The notes under the pieces: generated by a model
Database searches by the model: none
Seen by the model: only the letters and a program-made list of their open reading frames with translations
What the model was told of the DNA's origin: nothing
Shown here: positions 17,200-26,142 of the stretch, one piece after another
How the letters are laid out: each line of letters starts with the position of its first letter
Position numbering within the stretch: the first letter of the stretch is position 1
NCBI GenBank assembly: GCA_027366525.1
Contig: DAHXKG010000001.1
Location: 220,075-284,074, forward strand
From: a candidate division FCPU426 bacterium
GTDB lineage: Bacteria > Oederibacteriota > Muellerivitia > Muellerivitales > DAHXKG01
Length of the DNA stretch: 64,000 nucleotides
Reading direction: 5' to 3'
Made by a program: the position numbers and the translations under genes

Positions 17200-17896
17200 A
17201 ATCTAAATTCCACTCATTCTAAAATTCAATAATTCAACACTCGCTTTAAAAACCTATTATGAAAGGAGTTTGAAATTAGCTCACTTAGTTATTTAAAAAT
17301 GCTCTTAATAAAACTGAGTACCAAAGAGAACTTACTGAAAAATTTTTATTCAGTTTGCTAATGTCAACCATCTTTTACCGATAAGACTTAAGAAAGCTGC
17401 TACTTTACCTGCCCTTTGAATAAGGGCAACTTCTATCTGAAATTGGTGCACTGAAGTTCTAGAGTTTCTGCGTTATTTCATCTCAATATGCGTATAAAAG
17501 TATATATTCTTGCATGTGTATATACTCCTAGTATTACAAATCTGTCAATAAAATTAAAAACAATTGTAACAGTTCGTTCCATTTGGAAGCGACCCCAAAT
17601 CCTTTTGAGATGGCACCCGGAATATTTTTTGAACTTCCCAATCAAGACTCGTGGAATCGCTCATCCGTCTCCATTACTTAACCCCAGCGTAATCTTGTTG
17701 GGTTTATTTTTTGGGGGCCAACTGTCGCACTGCCTATTATTCTTGGTATAAGTCCATCGCTTGACCAGCATGAGCGACGCGTTTTAAAAATCAAACTAAG
17801 TGAATACCTTGAGCTTAGTTTGATTTTTACTGCAATCTTAGGCATGTGACATTGCTATTTGCAGAGCCACGTCGCAGGATCTAAGTCTAGACTAAA
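17200..17896. other. Gene-poor region between Nramp-like and SRPBCC genes
   Basis: No well-supported gene is present. A short hairpin (GCCCTT/AAGGGC at about 17412-17428) and a strong inverted repeat (17786-17828, listed separately) are seen. A plus-strand open frame (17488-17751, 87 codons) ends in NPSVILLGLFFGGQL. This resembles a piece of an AI-2E/PerM-type membrane exporter, so it may be a remnant, but lack of a ribosome-binding site and of the rest of the gene argues against a functional CDS. Confidence 0.5.
17786..17828. terminator. 15-bp perfect inverted repeat, bidirectional terminator candidate
   Basis: AAAAATCAAACTAAG (17786-17800) pairs perfectly with CTTAGTTTGATTTTT (17814-17828) across a 13-base loop. 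The arm carries A-rich and T-rich ends, so the structure offers a U-rich tract in both directions. It lies 68 bases beyond the stop of the minus-strand SRPBCC gene, where a terminator is expected. The low G+C of the stem is a weak point. Confidence 0.6.
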
Positions 17897-18391
17897 TTAA
17901 GAGTGGGTGAGTCGGCTCTTCCTAGAAGCGTTCTGTGGAGCACCCTTTTCTTTCGGATCGGGCCGACCCTTGCCAGTTTCAATAAAGCGTTTAAGACTCT
18001 CTGTGATGTAGTAATTCCATCCCTTGGAACACTGCTCATAACATTCAATTTTGGGTTGGAGACCTCGATGGGTAAATTTCAGTTCGGTTTTCTCGCCCTT
18101 CGTTGTAATATTGAAGATAATATCCGTATCCGCCCACTCGGCATGATCCTTGGCAAAACTAATATAGCTTTTGGTCACATGCCAGACAACCTTGGCTCCT
18201 GGAATCAACTTAGTAATTTTTTGAGTGGTCCTGTGGATGTCCCCGTGCTGATAGGTAAATTCAGCACCTAATTTATCACTTTCACCGGCTATGCCTTTGC
18301 CCCACCACCCTCGAACATTAGTGATGGCTTTGTAAACTTGTTCTGGGTTCTGATCAACCATACAAACAATGGTAAAGTTTTTATTTTTCAT
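17897..18391 (-). CDS. SRPBCC/AHSA1-type START-like domain protein
   Basis: The 164-residue protein fits the SRPBCC (AHSA1-like) hydrophobic-ligand fold. Visible features are NPEQVYKAITNVRGWWGKGIAG near the start, WHVTKSYISF in the middle, and KGWNYYITESLKRFIETG as the C-terminal helix. Such proteins have varied ligands, so no function is assigned. The last 20 residues are Lys/Pro/Ser-rich. The coding sequence looks somewhat more G+C-rich than its surroundings and follows a 700-base gene-poor stretch, which would fit recent acquisition. Confidence 0.78.
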   Translation of the reverse strand: MKNKNFTIVCMVDQNPEQVYKAITNVRGWWGKGIAGESDKLGAEFTYQHGDIHRTTQKITKLIPGAKVVWHVTKSYISFAKDHAEWADTDIIFNITTKGEKTELKFTHRGLQPKIECYEQCSKGWNYYITESLKRFIETGKGRPDPKEKGAPQNASRKSRLTHS

Positions 18392-18506
18392 AATAGCTTT
18401 TGTGTCAAGGTTTCAATAGTTCAAGACTAATAAATTGATTCTTCGATTGCAAGCCTTTCGACATTATTTTTTAATCGGGCTCTAAAATTGATTGATGCAA
18501 TGACCT

Positions 18507-19511
18507 CTATTCATTCGCCTGGAAATGATCGAACCCCAATGCTTTAAGTGGACTACGATGCCCTTTCATATCAATCCAAGAAACACCTTGAGACTTTGGA
18601 AGAATACGACCAATGGATTTACATGCAATTCCTGTTTGAGGAACCAATTCATTTAAAACTTTTGAAATTTGTTGAGGTGAAACAGTAAACAGCAATTCAT
18701 AATCTTCTCCCCCATGAAATACTAAATCCGTTATTTTATAAAAATGTTGGTTACAAAATTGCTGTAATTCCGTGGATGTTGGGAGTGCTGATTCATGGAT
18801 TTCCGCTCCAACTCCTGATTCCTGACAAATGTGGTGAATTTCACTTGAAAGCCCATCTGAGATGTCAATTGCTGAATGGGCCAATTTATATTGAGCTAAA
18901 TAGCGTCCCACTTCACATCGTGGACTTGGTGAAAGATGTCGTTGAATTAAAAACTGTTCTTGTTGATTAAATGTTTTTTTAAAATTTTCTTCTAACAATT
19001 TTAATCCAGCCGATGAATCCCCTAAGGTGCCTGTCACAAAAACAGCATCGCCTACTTGAGCCCTGCTGCGCTGCAAAGCTTTCTCTTGCTCAACCCACCC
19101 AATCAAAGCAATATTAATGACCCAGCAAGGGCTTTTCACCGTATCCCCACCTACCACTGAAACACTAAATTTTTTTCCGATTTCTTCGATCCCACTATAA
19201 AAGTCCAAAATCATGGCTTTAGAACATCCCACTGGAATCCCCAAAGAAATCGTTGCCGCTACCGGGTGTGCACCCATCGCCGCACAATCGCTAATATTGA
19301 CGGCCATCGATTTTACGCCTAATTGCTTTGGAGTTATCCAATCCATACAAAAGTGAACTTTCTCAATCAACATATCGGTAGTAAAAATCAAATCTTTTTT
19401 TAAAAATGATTTCACAATAGCAGCATCATCCCCAATACCTAAAAGGATATCTTGATTTCTGATTTGGAGATGTTGACGGATTGCTTGGATCAATTCAAAT
19501 TCACCGAACAT
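18507..19511 (-). CDS. thiL: Thiamine-monophosphate kinase
   Basis: ThiL (334 residues) makes thiamine diphosphate from the monophosphate. The N-terminal LGIGDDAAIV and TTDMLIEKVHF motifs, NISDCAAMGAHPVAATISLGIP, VVGGDTVKSP and SAIDISDGL are the conserved blocks that bind Mg2+, ATP and substrate. VFHGGEDYELLFTV near residue 265 is also typical. It lies 23 bases after argJ and is probably in the same transcript. No TPP riboswitch is visible in front of the operon. Confidence 0.95.
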   Translation of the reverse strand: MFGEFELIQAIRQHLQIRNQDILLGIGDDAAIVKSFLKKDLIFTTDMLIEKVHFCMDWITPKQLGVKSMAVNISDCAAMGAHPVAATISLGIPVGCSKAMILDFYSGIEEIGKKFSVSVVGGDTVKSPCWVINIALIGWVEQEKALQRSRAQVGDAVFVTGTLGDSSAGLKLLEENFKKTFNQQEQFLIQRHLSPSPRCEVGRYLAQYKLAHSAIDISDGLSSEIHHICQESGVGAEIHESALPTSTELQQFCNQHFYKITDLVFHGGEDYELLFTVSPQQISKVLNELVPQTGIACKSIGRILPKSQGVSWIDMKGHRSPLKALGFDHFQANE

Positions 19512-19534
19512 AAAATTTCCCTTTTATCCAAGGA

Positions 19535-20737
19535 TCAAGTTGTATATCGCCCATTAATCTCGATATAGTTTGTACCAAGATCGCAAGTATAAATTTCCGC
19601 TTGTCCGACCCCCAAATTCAATTGAATTTCAATTGTTATTTCTTTTTTTGAAAAAAGCTTTCTCAGTTTTTCCCGTTCCCAGCGAACTGGCTTACCACCA
19701 TTGAAAACCAGATATTTCTCAATTCGAACCTTCGTTTGCATTTCCTGAATATCCGCTCCAGAATATCCAACGGCTGCTAAAATTCTTCCCCAATTTGGAT
19801 CTCCTCCAAAGAGGGTGGTTTTTACTAATAATGATTGCGCCACTGCCATCCCAGCTTGGCGTGCTTGAGCAGGCGTTTTCGCCTTTTGAATTTTAATGGT
19901 AATAAATTTAGTTGCCCCCTCCGCATCACGAATAATATCGCGAGCCAGCTCTAAGCAAATATTTTCTACTGCACTGCGGACTTTAAACAAATCGGAATCC
20001 TTCGATGACACAATTCGAGTATTGCCAGAAGCACCATTGGCTAAACCAATCACGGTATCATTGGTTGACGTATCTCCGTCCACGGTAATACAATGAAAAC
20101 TTTTTTCAATCGCTTCATGAATGATTTGACGCCACAGAGCTTGTTGAATATTAAGATCGGTCATCAGGTAAACGAGCATGGTGGCCATAGCGGGATGAAT
20201 CATGCCGGAGCCCTTGGCAATTCCTAAAAATTTAACCTGCGTCCCATGAATATTTACCACTTTCGACTGGATTTTAGCTTTTTGGTCAGTAGTCAAAATC
20301 GCGTGAGCTGCTGCGAATCCTCCAGCGGGAGATAAAGAGGTTGTTAACAGTTTAATGCCTTGAAAAATTTGTTTCATTGGCAACGGTACACCAATTACTC
20401 CTGTTGAATGAAATAAAATTGATTTAGAAGGAATACCCAATTGTTGAGATACCCATTGAACTCCCGACAACACATCCTGCATGCCGCGCGTTCCAGTTAA
20501 ACAATTAGCATTTGAAGCATTAATTAAAATAGCTTGGATAGGTTGTTTTTCGTTTAATCGTTGTTCCGTATGTCTGGCTGGTGCAGCTTTAACCCGATTG
20601 GTGGTAACCATCCCTGCAGTTGCTGCCGGAAATGATGAAAATAATAGCGCCATATCCAACTTGCCATTTTTTTTCAACCCTGCATGAACTCCCGCCGCAG
20701 AAAACCCTTTTGGAAGTTGAACTGTTCTTTTATGCAT
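19535..20737 (-). CDS. argJ: Bifunctional ornithine acetyltransferase/N-acetylglutamate synthase
   Basis: ArgJ (about 400 residues) recycles the acetyl group from N-acetylornithine to glutamate in arginine synthesis. It cleaves itself before a Thr; that site is visible in GMIHPAMATMLVYLMTD (between Ala and Thr of MATML). The C terminus reads DLGTNYIEINGRYTT, close to the usual Y-V-x-I-N-A-x-Y-x-T/S. The ATG at 20737 has AAAGGATTAAA in front and gives the normal family start (QLPKGFSAAGVHAGLK). The frame stays open to 20878 but that part overlaps the lyase gene and should be ignored. It is 32 bases from the upstream lyase-like gene. Confidence 0.95.
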   Translation of the reverse strand: MHKRTVQLPKGFSAAGVHAGLKKNGKLDMALLFSSFPAATAGMVTTNRVKAAPARHTEQRLNEKQPIQAILINASNANCLTGTRGMQDVLSGVQWVSQQLGIPSKSILFHSTGVIGVPLPMKQIFQGIKLLTTSLSPAGGFAAAHAILTTDQKAKIQSKVVNIHGTQVKFLGIAKGSGMIHPAMATMLVYLMTDLNIQQALWRQIIHEAIEKSFHCITVDGDTSTNDTVIGLANGASGNTRIVSSKDSDLFKVRSAVENICLELARDIIRDAEGATKFITIKIQKAKTPAQARQAGMAVAQSLLVKTTLFGGDPNWGRILAAVGYSGADIQEMQTKVRIEKYLVFNGGKPVRWEREKLRKLFSKKEITIEIQLNLGVGQAEIYTCDLGTNYIEINGRYTT

Positions 20738-20769
20738 TTTTAATCCTTTAATAATAAATGAATACTCCC

Positions 20770-21834
20770 TTACGCAGGAGGCAATCCACCTAGATATAAA
20801 TAATTTAAGGATCTTGACCGACTGATCAAGCGGGAAATAATTGGATTGGGGAAGCGATGGACATAAGGAACTGCCCACTCAATATCGCCAGCCGTAATAA
20901 ATTGCCCAGGCGTATCCTGCTTGACTCCCGTCTGTTTTTGAAAATACTGGTTATTCATCAACCCCGCAATTACACGATTTACCAACCGATGCAATGCTCC
21001 GTGATTTTTTTTGTACAAATTTAATCCATTGTCGGTTCCATATTCTGCTAAATAAACCAATGGAGCCACTGCAAATAAATGGTAATGAAGTGCTCGTGGC
21101 CCTCGGCGCATTTCTAATGGTAAAGTACCTTGATTCGTAATTTGACGAACGCCATTTTGATAAGCTAGCATCCCCCATTGAAATAACTTTGAATCGTTGG
21201 ATACAATCCCTACGGAAGCCACTTCCAGTCCAGCCCAATAGAACAAATTATTCAAATTATGCTTCCAAGCCTTGGCTAATCGAGCGTTATAATATATCTG
21301 CGTTTGACGCGCAATTTGCTGCATCCATTTAGTAATTGATTGATATTCTGATGGTGTGACTAGACCACTCTCTCGAATCTTTAGATAGGCAATGGCAAGC
21401 GCGTTGGTAAGCCAAACACTCACAAACAACCCTTGCCGAGAAAGTTTTCCCCTAAAAATTCCCTCATTCGCCATCCGCTGTAACCCCTGAATAACACATT
21501 GGGCAGCTAGACGACTTCCGGTTTGCTGATAAGCATCAGCGGCTGTTATAATATGTGCTACCATTCTTTTGTAGGGCCTTGAACATTTTTGATAAACTTT
21601 CATTTTTTTAATATCAATAATTGACGCAAGAAACGGCGTGTTTTTTTTATAGAACCCATGAAATTCTGCATTGGGTGATAATTTTTTCCATTTAGGGCAA
21701 TGATAACTATAATTTGTCAGTTTTATTTTTTTATAGTCCCATGGAGATCTCAACGTGGATTTAGCCCATACAAACGAATGACTGAAACTGACTAAAACAA
21801 CTACCCAGCCCCAAAAAATTAAGCGTTTCATCAT
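20770..21834 (-). CDS. Secreted PL5-family alginate lyase-like protein, catalytic His replaced
   Basis: The 354-residue protein has a signal peptide (MMKRLIFWGWVVVLVSFSHS, cleavage near VWA-K25) and an alpha-helical body like the polysaccharide lyase family 5 toroid. LNNLFYWAGLEV (194-205) and GTLPLEMRRGPRALHYHLFA (236-255) match the active-site segments of A1-III and AlgL. With a constant offset of five residues, Asn196, Arg244 and Tyr251 correspond to A1-III Asn191, Arg239 and Tyr246. The catalytic His192 is Leu197 here. The protein may be inactive, altered in specificity, or a periplasmic polymer-binding protein. The ATG at 21834 has GGGGAG upstream. No other alginate gene adjoins it. Confidence 0.8.
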   Translation of the reverse strand: MMKRLIFWGWVVVLVSFSHSFVWAKSTLRSPWDYKKIKLTNYSYHCPKWKKLSPNAEFHGFYKKNTPFLASIIDIKKMKVYQKCSRPYKRMVAHIITAADAYQQTGSRLAAQCVIQGLQRMANEGIFRGKLSRQGLFVSVWLTNALAIAYLKIRESGLVTPSEYQSITKWMQQIARQTQIYYNARLAKAWKHNLNNLFYWAGLEVASVGIVSNDSKLFQWGMLAYQNGVRQITNQGTLPLEMRRGPRALHYHLFAVAPLVYLAEYGTDNGLNLYKKNHGALHRLVNRVIAGLMNNQYFQKQTGVKQDTPGQFITAGDIEWAVPYVHRFPNPIISRLISRSRSLNYLYLGGLPPA

Positions 21835-22047
21835 TAGCTCCCCTTGAGCCTTTAGTTCCATAAGTATAACTAAGTATTACTTTAATTCAATTTATTTTAT
21901 ACAATATGATTTGAGCGTCTGTTGGGATTGTTTTTAGTACTCATTTTGATTAAAGTATGCTACTCAAGTTGCTTGCCGATCAAAAATTTTCAATTGCACT
22001 AGAGCCGTCTTTTTTTAAACTCTTCATCCACTTTAGAAGGATCGACA

Positions 22048-22725
22048 GTGTTTCCACAAGACATTTTACCTATTTCATCCCTCCTCTTTGATTTAGATGG
22101 AACGCTCATTGATTCACGGCAAGATCTTGTAAAAGCCGTAAATTATACCCTGGATCAATTACAATTTCCGTGTCTGCCTAGTTCAACTATTGAATCATAT
22201 GTAGGACGCGGACTTTCATTTCTTCTAAAAAACGCTTTTCAAACTTCTGATTCTATTATTCTCCAAAAAGCCATTCAAATTTTTAATCAATTTTATGAAA
22301 CCCATTGCGTCGATACTACGTGTCCGTTCCCACAAACAGTGGAATTTCTTCAAGCTATTCAATCGCAACATATTTTAATGGCCATTGTCTCCAACAAACC
22401 CCAACGATTTACTGAACTCATTCTTAAAAAACTTAATTTGCATTCATTTTTTCAGTTCGCATTAGGACCGGAATCGGTTCCATTTCCCAAACCACATCCC
22501 TCTGCATTACTCACCGCTTTAAATCAGTTACAAACATCCCCTATATTATCCTTATTTATTGGTGATTCTCCCATGGATATCCAAGCAGCACACGCTGTAC
22601 CCATGAAAGTTGGGATCATTCCACATGGCTTTAGTTCGCAAGAAGAACTGAAAAAATACAACCCCGATTTTATGGTTCCTCATTTCAAAGATTTTTTACC
22701 GTTGATTCGTTACGCCCCCAGATAA
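22048..22725 (+). CDS. gph: HAD-family phosphatase, phosphoglycolate phosphatase-like
   Basis: The 225-residue HAD hydrolase has motif I LFDLDGTLIDS, motif II in AIVSNKPQRF, the Lys of motif III in PFPKPHPSAL, and motif IV in LFIGDSPMDIQAA. Its alpha-helical cap lies between residues 25 and 95, as in Gph, which removes phosphate from 2-phosphoglycolate. Related pyrophosphatases share the pattern, so the substrate is tentative. The start is a GTG at 22048 with AAGGATCGACA before it. It is followed by yceI, which has its own promoter. Confidence 0.82.
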   Translation: MFPQDILPISSLLFDLDGTLIDSRQDLVKAVNYTLDQLQFPCLPSSTIESYVGRGLSFLLKNAFQTSDSIILQKAIQIFNQFYETHCVDTTCPFPQTVEFLQAIQSQHILMAIVSNKPQRFTELILKKLNLHSFFQFALGPESVPFPKPHPSALLTALNQLQTSPILSLFIGDSPMDIQAAHAVPMKVGIIPHGFSSQEELKKYNPDFMVPHFKDFLPLIRYAPR

Positions 22726-22742
22726 TTACTACATCTTTAATC

Positions 22743-22770
22743 TTGACTTTTTATTTGGATTTTTTAAACT
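22743..22770 (+). promoter_or_regulatory. Sigma70-type promoter for yceI
   Basis: TTGACT (22743-22748) and TAAACT (22765-22770) are 16 bases apart. They lie 26 bases before the start codon of the YceI gene, and AAAGGAG provides the ribosome-binding site. This is the best -35/-10 pair seen in the window. Confidence 0.5.
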
Positions 22771-22795
22771 CTAGTGAAAAAATAAAGGAGTATTT

Positions 22796-23398
22796 ATGAA
22801 ATCTTCCAACGCGTTTTTTGTGGGTTTGATGATTGCTGTATTATCCGTATTATCGATTTCTCCATTATGGGCTTCAACTTTTACCATGGATACACAACAC
22901 ACTCAAATCGGCTTTAAAGTTAAACACATGACTATTGCTTATGTACGAGGTCGTTTTGATCGATTCCAAGGAAGCTTCACGTATGATCCCAAGGATCTCA
23001 AAGCCTCCCATGCAGAAATTCGTATTCAAGCTGCAAGCATTGATACCGGTTCTACGGCCCGAGATAAAGATCTTCGATCTGCAGCTTTTTTATGGGTTCA
23101 AAAATATCCCTGGATTACTTTTACAAGCACTAAAGTTATTGGCTCCAATCCCCAAAAATTTAACTTGCTAGGAAAGTTAACTATTCATGGAGTGACCCAC
23201 ATCGTTCAACTGCATGTTCAATTAGGTGGCCAAATACTTTTTAATGGAAAAGAACAAATTGCGTTTCATGCTTCTACCCTGATTAATCGCAAGCATTACG
23301 GTATTATTTGGAATAAGATTTTGGATAATGGTGGATTCTTAATTGGCAATCATGTTTATATCACTTTAGAAGTCCAAGGATATCCTTCAGGGAAATAA
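22796..23398 (+). CDS. YceI-family periplasmic lipid-binding protein
   Basis: The 200-residue protein has a signal peptide (through SPLWA-S27) and a YceI lipocalin-like domain. TMDTQHTQIGFKVKHM, VRGRFDRFQGSFTYD and STARDKDLRSAAFLWVQKYP are the typical blocks, with GKLTIHGVTHIVQL near residue 120. YceI proteins bind isoprenoid or amphiphilic molecules in the periplasm. The ATG at 22796 follows AAAGGAGTATTT. The 3' end overlaps that of pdxH by 12 bases on the opposite strand. Confidence 0.92.
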   Translation: MKSSNAFFVGLMIAVLSVLSISPLWASTFTMDTQHTQIGFKVKHMTIAYVRGRFDRFQGSFTYDPKDLKASHAEIRIQAASIDTGSTARDKDLRSAAFLWVQKYPWITFTSTKVIGSNPQKFNLLGKLTIHGVTHIVQLHVQLGGQILFNGKEQIAFHASTLINRKHYGIIWNKILDNGGFLIGNHVYITLEVQGYPSGK

Positions 23399-24037
23399 TC
23401 GTTTTAATTGCCATTGATGCTTTACATGGCGATAAACTAATCGATCATGAAGTCGATTAGGTTGGCCCTGCCAAAATTCAAATTGAGAAGGAACGAATCG
23501 ATATCCCCCCCAACTCGGGGGGCGGGGAATTACTTTACCCTGATAAAGATGTTTGAAATACTTAATGCGTTCCAATAATTCATGACGACTTTTAAGAACC
23601 GAACTTTGTTCGGAAGCCCATGCACTAATTTGGGATTGACGAGGTCGAGTTTTAAAATATTCCGTTGATTCATTAAAACTCAATTTGAAAACTTGCCCTT
23701 CAATTCGTATTTGGCGATTAAGCTTCGGCCAATAAAACAGCAAAGAAGCACGAGGATTCCGATCTAGTTCTTTACCTTTATCGCTTTTATAGTTTGTAAA
23801 AAACACAAACCGATGTTGATCCATTTGCTTCATTAACACAACTCTACTACAAGGAAATCGAGTTTTTCGAATCGTAGATAAAACCATCGCATTAGGATCT
23901 ATCTCTTTAAATTTAACTGCTTGTTTGAACCACCTTTCAAATAGCTTAAATGGCGATTGAGGACTCTTTTCCTCCAACAATCCAGTTGAGTAATATTCAC
24001 GCCGCAATTGATATAAATATTTTTTTTCGAGTGCCAT
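23387..24037 (-). CDS. pdxH: Pyridoxamine 5'-phosphate oxidase
   Basis: PdxH (216 residues) is the FMN enzyme that makes pyridoxal 5'-phosphate. Conserved parts are the N-terminal LRREYYSTGL, FFTNYKSDKGKELDRNP, TRPRQSQISAWASEQSSVL, RPPSWGGYRFVP and the C-terminal FWQGQPNRLHDRLVY. All are close to the family consensus and the length is normal. It is convergent with yceI, and the genes share 12 bases at their 3' ends. Confidence 0.96.
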   Translation of the reverse strand: MALEKKYLYQLRREYYSTGLLEEKSPQSPFKLFERWFKQAVKFKEIDPNAMVLSTIRKTRFPCSRVVLMKQMDQHRFVFFTNYKSDKGKELDRNPRASLLFYWPKLNRQIRIEGQVFKLSFNESTEYFKTRPRQSQISAWASEQSSVLKSRHELLERIKYFKHLYQGKVIPRPPSWGGYRFVPSQFEFWQGQPNRLHDRLVYRHVKHQWQLKRLFP

Positions 24038-24478
24038 TTTCCCCTACTTAATCGCACCTGTAGTTTGGTCTATCTTATAACTTTTTAAAAATCCAGCAAT
24101 CCATTTTGATCATATTGACAAGATACTTTAATTATTTTCAACTCTATTTAATGAAATGATTGCAGCAATTTTCAAATCCTTGGAATCAAGTCCCACTATC
24201 AAAAAATCGCCTGTTTTATAATTGGAGTTGTAAAATCAGCGAAATTTAAGTATTTAATCCAACTCTTTGTTTAAAAAGTTTTTTACTTCATTATGTAAAT
24301 TAATCAATCTCTGTTTGACCTGCGTTACCATTGTAAGGACACCAACTAGTGAACCTACTAATAAAATCAACTTAATTATCTTTTCAGCTAGATTTAGACT
24401 CCTAACTTTCCAATTCTAAGCAGCTAATTTTGTTCTTGAAATAAGCGTATCAGGTACATCTGCCCCCTAGTTACAAAA
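24038..24478. other. Intergenic region between pdxH and the NrsF-like gene
   Basis: Mostly unstructured A+T-rich sequence. The only coding-like content is a short minus-strand frame at 24254-24370 (listed separately). It must contain the promoter of pdxH on the minus strand, but no clear -35/-10 pair was found. Confidence 0.5.
24254..24370 (-). CDS. Possible tiny membrane protein (38 codons, TTG start)
   Basis: This short frame encodes a hydrophobic helix (LILLVGSLVGVLTMVTQV) followed by an amphipathic tail (KQRLINLHNEVKNFLNKELD). The composition is convincing for a small bitopic membrane peptide. The frame has no ATG before the helix. The TTG at 24370 would be the start, and an AGGAG lies too far upstream (about 20 bases) to be a normal ribosome-binding site. 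It may be a remnant. Treat as a candidate only. Confidence 0.3.
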   Translation of the reverse strand: MILLVGSLVGVLTMVTQVKQRLINLHNEVKNFLNKELD

Positions 24479-25168
24479 CTATTTTTTCCATTTTGAAAAC
24501 CACCAAGTTCCTATTAGCAAAGCAATTAAAATCATAATTAAAAAAGATAAACCATAGATTGCCATAACATAACATGATTCACAAATGGGATAAAGCAGTT
24601 GCGAAATTCCCATTCCCATTAAAAAAGCAGCCATACTTACCCAAATTCCAGTCCACATTGGTTGAAGAGGGGCGTTTTTAGAAATTAAAAATCCAAGTAC
24701 AATCCAAGGAATGGCACTTAAAGCTAAAACACATCCAAAACAACGTGGTTGTTTAATAACACATGTAAATAAATTCATGTAGTTCCAGTAAAAATGGGCA
24801 TCATAAATTGGGAAAACCACTACCAAAATTAGTGTAACCGTTAAAATTATTTTAAAAATATTTTTAGTTATTCGTCCAGGTATGCTAGATGCTATGGCTT
24901 TCCATCCAGCCAATGCAGCACCTAAAATTGAAATAATCAAGAAATCATGCGCTTGCTGATTTGACATCATACTCATTTGACACGTTGATTTCCCCATCAC
25001 CCAGACGGCTATACTCATACCTGCAATTGATAAGGCAATCCAAGAAAGCCACTGAACCCAAATGGAAGCAATTGATTTTTTAGGGTGATGCGTTTTGATC
25101 AATTGACTCATCACTTTTTGATGAACTTCATTTACTGTAACCCGATGAAATTTTTTATTGGACTTCAT
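24479..25168 (-). CDS. NrsF-like anti-sigma membrane protein (DUF1109)
   Basis: The 229-residue protein has a cytoplasmic N-terminal part and about six membrane helices, the plan of DUF1109/NrsF anti-sigma factors. These hold ECF sigma factors of the SigF type at the membrane. Cys residues occur in pairs near the membrane surface (PRCFGC, and PICESC near the C terminus), and NrsF cysteines are known to matter for sensing heavy-metal or redox stress. The true start is the ATG at 25168, whose ATGA overlaps the stop of the sigma gene. A longer frame to 25210 is inside the sigma gene and is not used. Confidence 0.8.
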   Translation of the reverse strand: MKSNKKFHRVTVNEVHQKVMSQLIKTHHPKKSIASIWVQWLSWIALSIAGMSIAVWVMGKSTCQMSMMSNQQAHDFLIISILGAALAGWKAIASSIPGRITKNIFKIILTVTLILVVVFPIYDAHFYWNYMNLFTCVIKQPRCFGCVLALSAIPWIVLGFLISKNAPLQPMWTGIWVSMAAFLMGMGISQLLYPICESCYVMAIYGLSFLIMILIALLIGTWWFSKWKK

Positions 25169-25734
25169 AGCCGATCCTTCAACATTTTCCGCAGTAGAAT
25201 ATATCCACAATGCGCCCTGGATTTTAAAGCTGCAACTGAAATTTTCAAAATTTTTGCAGCTTCTTCTAATGAAAGTCCTTCTAATTTCAATAACTCAATT
25301 GCTTCTCGGTTCAACTTGGGCAGTGTGCATAAGGCCTCATAAAGGTCTTCCTTCCATCCAAACGATTTATTGACGGAGATCGTATCGGGAATAATTTCCA
25401 AAACAAATTCTCTTTCCTTTTGCTTTTTATACTTTCGCAATGAATCCCACATAGAATTCCGAACTACCGCAAAAAGCCATGGACCCAATGGTTGCTGAGG
25501 GTTATATGTATGGTAGGCTTTGTGAAATTTCAGCAATGTTTCTTGATATATGTCACCTACTTGCTGACTATCAAATATTCTTTTTCGAATATATTGATAA
25601 ATAATCGGACCTACTTCATTCAAAAATTGAGCATAGGCGTCATGATTCCCTGCTTGTATTTGAGCAATAAGCTTTGACCATGATTGCCATTGTAATGGAT
25701 TTTGAATCCTATGCTTTTGATTATGGTCATCCAT
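25165..25734 (-). CDS. ECF-type RNA polymerase sigma factor
   Basis: The 189-residue sigma-70 family protein has region 2 (about 28-95) with VGDIYQETLLKFHKAY and GPWLFAVVRNSMWDSLRK. Region 4 (about 125-180) has LPKLNREAIELLKLEGLSLE and AAKILKISVAALKSRAH, a helix-turn-helix that reads the -35 element. The stop codon overlaps the start of the NrsF-like gene as ATGA, so sigma and anti-sigma are translationally coupled. Its target promoters were not identified here. Confidence 0.92.
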   Translation of the reverse strand: MDDHNQKHRIQNPLQWQSWSKLIAQIQAGNHDAYAQFLNEVGPIIYQYIRKRIFDSQQVGDIYQETLLKFHKAYHTYNPQQPLGPWLFAVVRNSMWDSLRKYKKQKEREFVLEIIPDTISVNKSFGWKEDLYEALCTLPKLNREAIELLKLEGLSLEEAAKILKISVAALKSRAHCGYILLRKMLKDRL

Positions 25735-26142
25735 AAAAAAATTATCTATTAAATTATGTCGTATTGCAAGGTTTGGGCATTCTCAACTTCAAAATCAACT
25801 ATCAAAAGTCGCTGATAATTCCGTAGTACTAGAATTCAACATGCATCTCAATACCGTGAATAAAACTCTTCGAAAATTTCAAACCCAAGAGCTTTCATAG
25901 ACACGTTGTGGTCAAAAAGATAATGGGTTTAATTTCTCAATCGAAACAACGCCCTCTATCTTGAGCCCCCAAGACTCACTGTATGCTTCCATGCGTCTCC
26001 GGTGGAAAATATCTCTTAAATCCGCACATGAACCTTGAATGAAATTCCAGGTTTAAAAACAATGCATCCCTATAGGATAGCTTATAAAAATGCCGATCAA
26101 ATCAAACATCAAAAACAAAATTTTGAAATTAAAATGTTCTAA
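25735..26142. other. Unannotated region upstream of sigma gene
   Basis: No reading frame with gene-like character and a ribosome-binding site was found. The region should contain the minus-strand promoter of the sigma gene. Its G+C is a little higher than other gaps (for example around 25960-26020), which could mean decayed coding sequence, but no product is recognisable. Confidence 0.4.

Noticed and set aside
17200..17420. Mn or Mg riboswitch (yybP-ykoY or M-box) in front of the Nramp-like gene
   Set aside because: The conserved loops of these elements were not found. A short GC hairpin near 17412-17428 has no U run and no wider structure.
17488..17751. 87-codon plus-strand frame, possible AI-2E/PerM transporter gene
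   Set aside because: Only the NPSVILLGLFFGGQL part looks like that family. There is no ribosome-binding site, no upstream helices and the frame stops at once. It is noted only as a possible remnant.
19535..20878. Longer ArgJ start at 20878
   Set aside because: The extra 47 codons overlap the lyase gene and do not resemble ArgJ. ATG 20737 has a good ribosome-binding site and the normal family start.
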